DNA of 18,632 bases from Leptolyngbyaceae cyanobacterium M65_K2018_010 (GTDB taxonomy: Bacteria > Cyanobacteriota > Cyanobacteriia > Phormidesmidales > Phormidesmidaceae), in assembly GCA_015295885.1 (NCBI GenBank), contig DVEE01000027.1:1-18632 (forward strand), in the 5' to 3' direction. The stretch's first letter is position 1. Every line of letters begins with the position of its first letter. This document shows, one piece after another, positions 15,375 through 18,632 of the stretch. A model generated the notes under the pieces. That model ran no database searches. It had not been told where the DNA came from and worked only from the letters and a program-made list of their open reading frames with translations. Both the position numbers and the translations under genes were made by a program.

Positions 15375-15674
15375 ATGACTGACAATTTGAAGTTAGAGCT
15401 GACTGCCCTGATTGGCCCAGCTCAATGGCGCTGGCTGATGCCCCACGCCGAGCGGGGAGCATTGGTGTTAGTGGATCAGGATTTGGATTTGGCCGACGTG
15501 GGACTTGCGATCGCTACCGATGATGTGGCGACCGTTAACCGTTGGATTGCGGAAGCGCTGATCACCAAACCCTCGCCCCAGCAGTTAGAAACTTGGCAGC
15601 AGGCCGCCGATAAACCGTTCCGGTCCCTGATTGTGCAGCCCTACGTATTAGTTCAGGATTCGTTATCTCCCTAG
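15375..15674 (+). CDS. DUF2288 family protein
   Basis: This is a 99-residue soluble protein that matches the DUF2288 pattern. It opens with LKLELTALIGPAQWRWLMPHAERGALVLVD, continues with LDLADVGLAIATDDVATVNRWI, and ends with a hydrophobic IVQPYVLVQD strand. No function has been assigned to the family; it is conserved in cyanobacteria and some proteobacteria, usually as a small single-domain protein of about this length. No catalytic motif is apparent. It starts at ATG 15375, 83 bases after the hydrolase, with a weak CTCCTG upstream. The next gene begins 17 bases after its stop, so it is probably co-transcribed with the AI-2E-family membrane protein. Confidence 0.9.
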   Translation: MTDNLKLELTALIGPAQWRWLMPHAERGALVLVDQDLDLADVGLAIATDDVATVNRWIAEALITKPSPQQLETWQQAADKPFRSLIVQPYVLVQDSLSP

Positions 15675-15691
15675 CCCAGTGCATCAGGCCT

Positions 15692-16810
15692 ATGAAAAAT
15701 GTGGATCCTCGGCCCGACCTGCCCCCGCCCTACCAGGAATCCCCACCCGCCAGCCGCGAGCCCGCCAACCCCGGTCCCCCCACCATACTGCCGGCGGTGG
15801 TTAGCAGCAATTGGATGGTTCGCTTTTTACTACTGTTTGCCTGTGGTTGGGCCCTGATCCAGTTGTTGAGCTACTTTGAGGTGTTAGTGGTGGTTTTTGT
15901 CACCGCTACTATTCTGGCCTTTTTGCTCCACCATCCAGCCATCTGGCTAAGCCGTTGGTTGCCTCGGGGGCCAGCGGCGGTAGTGGTTTTTTTGGGTTGC
16001 CTGTTGTTAGGGGCAGGCCTGTCTGCCACCTTGGGTGCTGCGGTGCTGGCCCAGGGGCAACAGTTAACCGCCAGTCTGCAGGATTTTTCCAACTCCATGG
16101 TGCCCTGGTTCAGTGGTTTGGACGGGCTGTTAAAGACCCTGCGTGTGCCCCTGAACCTGGAAAGGTTGGAACCGGAATTACAAAGTCAGGCCGTTTCCTT
16201 GCTGACCGCTGGACTTGGGCTGTTGCAATCGACCCTGGCCAATGTGATCGTGGCTATTCTGATTGCCGTTGTCACCCTGTTTATGATGTTAGACGGCGCA
16301 AAGATTTGGTGGTGGCTGCTGAGTACCCTGCCGATTTACCATAAAGAACGCTTTAACCAGGTCATTCAGCGGAATTTGCTGGGTTTCTTTTGGGGTCGGC
16401 TGCTACTCTCAATTTTCTTTGGGGTCTCAACCTTTGTAGTTTTCATCGTACTAGGAGTTCCCTACCCAGCCTTTTTAGCGTTGACCGCCGGGGTATTTGA
16501 CTTGATTCCCGGTATTGGAGCCACCCTGGGCGTGGGATTAATCTCCCTGCTGCTACTGCCTCAGGGGGTTTGGTTAGCCCTTAAGGCCCTGGTTGTTTGC
16601 ATCGCGCTCCAACAGGTAGAAGAAAATATTTTGCTGCCCTACGTGATGAAAGATTCCCTGGACATCAACCCGGTGGTCATGTTCTTTGCCCTCATTGTGG
16701 GGGCTACGGTGGCAGGGATTTTAGGCCTTTTTCTGGCTGTGCCCGTCGCCGGGGTGATCATTACCTGGTTAGACATCGAGGCCATGCGAGGCACACCCCA
16801 CCAGGATTGA
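15692..16810 (+). CDS. AI-2E family transporter (PerM/YdiK type)
   Basis: This is a polytopic inner-membrane protein of 372 residues. A Pro-rich, disordered cytoplasmic N-terminus (1-38) is followed by about eight membrane segments: near 41-60, 62-81, 96-120, 181-201, 234-256, 260-278, 280-305 and 328-360. The amphipathic region around 121-178 is soluble. Family landmarks are the GVFDLIPGIGATLG stretch near 267-280 and VEENILLPYVMK near 309-320. Despite the AI-2E name, most members have no proven autoinducer export, and transport of other solutes or ions is likely. The start is ATG at 15692, 17 bases after the DUF2288 stop, consistent with one operon. Confidence 0.93.
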   Translation: MKNVDPRPDLPPPYQESPPASREPANPGPPTILPAVVSSNWMVRFLLLFACGWALIQLLSYFEVLVVVFVTATILAFLLHHPAIWLSRWLPRGPAAVVVFLGCLLLGAGLSATLGAAVLAQGQQLTASLQDFSNSMVPWFSGLDGLLKTLRVPLNLERLEPELQSQAVSLLTAGLGLLQSTLANVIVAILIAVVTLFMMLDGAKIWWWLLSTLPIYHKERFNQVIQRNLLGFFWGRLLLSIFFGVSTFVVFIVLGVPYPAFLALTAGVFDLIPGIGATLGVGLISLLLLPQGVWLALKALVVCIALQQVEENILLPYVMKDSLDINPVVMFFALIVGATVAGILGLFLAVPVAGVIITWLDIEAMRGTPHQD

Positions 16811-16852
16811 GCTGACCTTTGTGCCCAGACAAATCAACCGATAAGCTAGAAA

Positions 16853-17872
16853 ATGTTAACCGTTGCTGCTTGCTCCCCCTTTATGCCCTTTGCCCCTCCG
16901 CCTACCCTACCTACCCCAGCCCAGCCACGACTCCAGGTAGGGGCTACTCCCCTGGCCTGGCTCTATGCTCTGTGGAAATTTTGGCGCCCCCATACGGTGA
17001 TTGGCACCAGTTTGAGTGTGCTGGGGCTGGCGGCCCTGGTGCTAGCTCCCCTGAGCGGTTCGGAGCAACCGCAGGGATGGGACTGGTTGGGGTTCCTGGG
17101 AATAGCTGCGATCGCGTGTTTGCTCGGCAACCTCTACATTGTGGGGCTCAATCAGCTAGAGGATATTGAAATCGACCGCATCAATAAACCCCACCTGCCC
17201 CTGGCATCTGGAGAATTTTCCGTCACCGACGGGCGGTGGATAGTGGCCATGGCCGGGGTAGGCGCACTGGCTTGGGCCGCTTGGGGAGGCCCCTGGTTAG
17301 CTGGCCTGGTGGCCCTCAGTCTGGCCATTGGCACCGCCTACTCCCTGCCCCCGGTCAGGCTGAAGCGATTTCCCTTTTGGGCCTCCTTCTGCATTTTGGC
17401 GGTACGAGGTGCCGTCGTGAATCTAGGTTTGTTTTTACACTTTAGCGATCGCCTCGGGCAACCGCTGCTGGTGCCCGGTCGAGTTTGGGCCCTAACCGGC
17501 TTTATTCTGGTGTTTAGTATCGCCATTGCCCTGTTTAAGGACATCCCAGACATCGAAGGCGATCGCCGCTATGGAATCAGCACCCTTTCCGTACAGTGGG
17601 GACAGCGGACTGTATTTAACCTGGCCCGGGGCATTCTGACCGCCTGCTACCTGGGCATAGTCGTGGCGGCACCATGGCTAGGTGGAGTGCATCGCCCCTT
17701 TCTCGCCCTCTCCCATCTCTTGGCCCTAGGCCTGTTTTGGGGCCTGAGTGCAAGGGTTGAATCAACCCAGGCTGGGCTGGGAACCCTCTCCTACCCCAGC
17801 TTCTACCAGTTCATTTGGAAGCTCTTTTTCCTGGAATATCTCATGTTTCCCCTAGCCGGTTGGTTGGCCTAG
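16853..17872 (+). CDS. hpt: Homogentisate phytyltransferase (UbiA family)
   Basis: This is a membrane prenyltransferase that joins homogentisate and phytyl diphosphate to 2-methyl-6-phytyl-1,4-benzoquinol, the committed step to tocopherol. The two Mg-diphosphate motifs are complete: N100, D104 and D108 in NQLEDIEIDRINKP, and D233 and D237 in KDIPDIEGDRRYG. The sequences NKPHLPLASGEFS and YSLPPVRLKRFPFWAS fit the slr1736/VTE2 class. About eight or nine membrane helices are predicted by eye. At 339 residues it is slightly longer than typical because of a Pro-rich N-terminus, so ATG at 16883 (M11) may be the true start; ATG at 16853 lacks a good ribosome-binding site. The next gene, a geranylgeranyl-reductase-family flavoprotein, begins 17 bases after its stop. 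Confidence 0.93.
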   Translation: MLTVAACSPFMPFAPPPTLPTPAQPRLQVGATPLAWLYALWKFWRPHTVIGTSLSVLGLAALVLAPLSGSEQPQGWDWLGFLGIAAIACLLGNLYIVGLNQLEDIEIDRINKPHLPLASGEFSVTDGRWIVAMAGVGALAWAAWGGPWLAGLVALSLAIGTAYSLPPVRLKRFPFWASFCILAVRGAVVNLGLFLHFSDRLGQPLLVPGRVWALTGFILVFSIAIALFKDIPDIEGDRRYGISTLSVQWGQRTVFNLARGILTACYLGIVVAAPWLGGVHRPFLALSHLLALGLFWGLSARVESTQAGLGTLSYPSFYQFIWKLFFLEYLMFPLAGWLA

Positions 17873-17889
17873 GGACGAGGAACTGAACC

Positions 17890-18632
17890 ATGTACGATTG
17901 CATCATTGTTGGCGCCGGCCCAGCGGGGGCAACGGCGGCGTACCATCTGAGCAAGGCAGGGCATCACGTTCTATTGCTGGATGCAGCTCAACTGCCACGC
18001 TATAAACCCTGTGGCGGCGGTGTTTCGCCCCAAGTTGCGGAGTGGTTTGACTTTGATTTTTCCCCGGCGATTTCGGTGAAGGTGCGTCGGGTGCGCTATA
18101 CCCTTAACTTGGCCGATCCTGTCGAGGTAGAACTGCCCCCGGAACAGGCCCTTTGGATGGTCCGACGGGATATCTTTGACCACTTCCTTGGGCAGCAGGC
18201 TCAACGGCAGGGGACTACCCTGTGGGACGCGACCAAAGCCAAGGGGGTCAAAAATCTAGGCGATGCCTGGCAAGTAGAAACCAGCCGCGGGCCCGTAGCC
18301 GGGCGCTTTGTGATTGCCGCCGACGGAGCCCGAGGGTCGATGGCCAAGTGGCTGGGCTTTCACCAACGCCGCTATCAGCTCGCGGCTGCCCTGGAGGCGG
18401 AACCCCGATTGACGGTACCGACAGAACCGGTGGTCTACTTTGACCTGGGTTTGCTCCAGCGCGGCTACCTATGGAATTTTCCCAAGGCCGATGGCTACTC
18501 CATTGGTGGAGGAGTGTTTCGAACTGGTCCCCAGCGTAGGCAGGATCTACGAGGTCCGGTAGCGGACTACGCCGCCGAATTTGAGGTCAATGCTAGGGAG
18601 GTCCAGCATTTTGGCCACCCCATTTTGATTTG
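17890..18632 (+). CDS. Geranylgeranyl-reductase-family FAD oxidoreductase (partial, runs off right edge)
   Basis: The frame is open from ATG 17890 to the last base, giving 247 complete codons without a stop. It is an FAD flavoprotein of the geranylgeranyl reductase family, which saturates isoprenoid double bonds. The dinucleotide motif VGAGPAG lies at residues 7-13, the family motif PRYKPCGGGVSP contains C41-G42-G43-G44, and a second FAD motif AADGARG occurs at 143-149. The sequence is unlike canonical ChlP (which begins with a VVGSGPAGS/KPCGGAIP pattern), so it is probably a second, non-ChlP paralogue. ATG is well supported by GAGGAA eight bases upstream. It follows the phytyltransferase by 17 bases, which suggests a prenyl-quinone or tocopherol side-chain role. 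The C-terminal part is not in the window. Confidence 0.9.
   Translation, partial: MYDCIIVGAGPAGATAAYHLSKAGHHVLLLDAAQLPRYKPCGGGVSPQVAEWFDFDFSPAISVKVRRVRYTLNLADPVEVELPPEQALWMVRRDIFDHFLGQQAQRQGTTLWDATKAKGVKNLGDAWQVETSRGPVAGRFVIAADGARGSMAKWLGFHQRRYQLAAALEAEPRLTVPTEPVVYFDLGLLQRGYLWNFPKADGYSIGGGVFRTGPQRRQDLRGPVADYAAEFEVNAREVQHFGHPILI

Noticed and set aside
1..18632. tRNA, rRNA, CRISPR, transposase or integrase signals
   Set aside because: I looked through the gaps and frames and saw no T-loop-like motif in a cloverleaf context, no spaced identical repeats and no mobile-element protein.

Overview
The window is ordinary cyanobacterial chromosome. The evidence is taxon-typical genes (psb28, the ferredoxin-type 8-vinyl reductase bciB, homogentisate phytyltransferase, a DUF2288 protein, a CBS/PAS/GAF/GGDEF sensor) and 15 copies of the palindrome GCGATCGC (HIP1), far above chance. 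Base composition is GC-rich and looks even throughout. I see no insertion sequence, phage gene, CRISPR array, tRNA or rRNA. A filamentous or unicellular Leptolyngbya/Nodosilinea/Synechococcus-like lineage is possible, but the genus is a guess.

Layout, left to right. 1-2533: an unrecognised small protein gene, ureD with a TTG start, and arsS on the minus strand, whose stop overlaps that of ureD. 2534-4471: a minus-strand multi-domain diguanylate cyclase. 4472-4786: a divergent regulatory gap. 4787-6693: bciB followed 29 bases later by an OmpR-type response regulator. 6763-9718: plus-strand genes for a GXWXG/DUF4334 protein, Psb28, a TIGR01777 epimerase and PdxH. 9920-12730: three minus-strand genes, namely a single receiver with a coiled-coil tail, a CIA30 protein and a receiver-PP2C phosphatase whose receiver lacks the phospho-acceptor Asp. 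12731-13096: a second divergent gap with an inverted repeat and a direct repeat. 13097-15291: a cupin gene coupled by a one-base stop/start overlap to a CocE/NonD hydrolase. 15375-16810: a DUF2288 gene and an AI-2E-family membrane protein. 16853-18632: homogentisate phytyltransferase followed closely by a geranylgeranyl-reductase-family flavoprotein that runs off the right edge.

Functional themes are pigment, prenyl-lipid and photosystem upkeep (bciB, psb28, the phytyltransferase/reductase pair), cofactor metabolism (pdxH, ureD for urease nickel loading), arsenolipid or arsenosugar chemistry (arsS), and signalling (two response regulators, one diguanylate cyclase, one receiver-phosphatase). 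No coherent new defence or mobile system is visible. The most unusual signals are a three-copy 14-bp tandem repeat before arsS, the unphosphorylatable receiver on the PP2C phosphatase, the coupled cupin/hydrolase pair, and the prenyltransferase/prenyl-reductase pairing at the right end.
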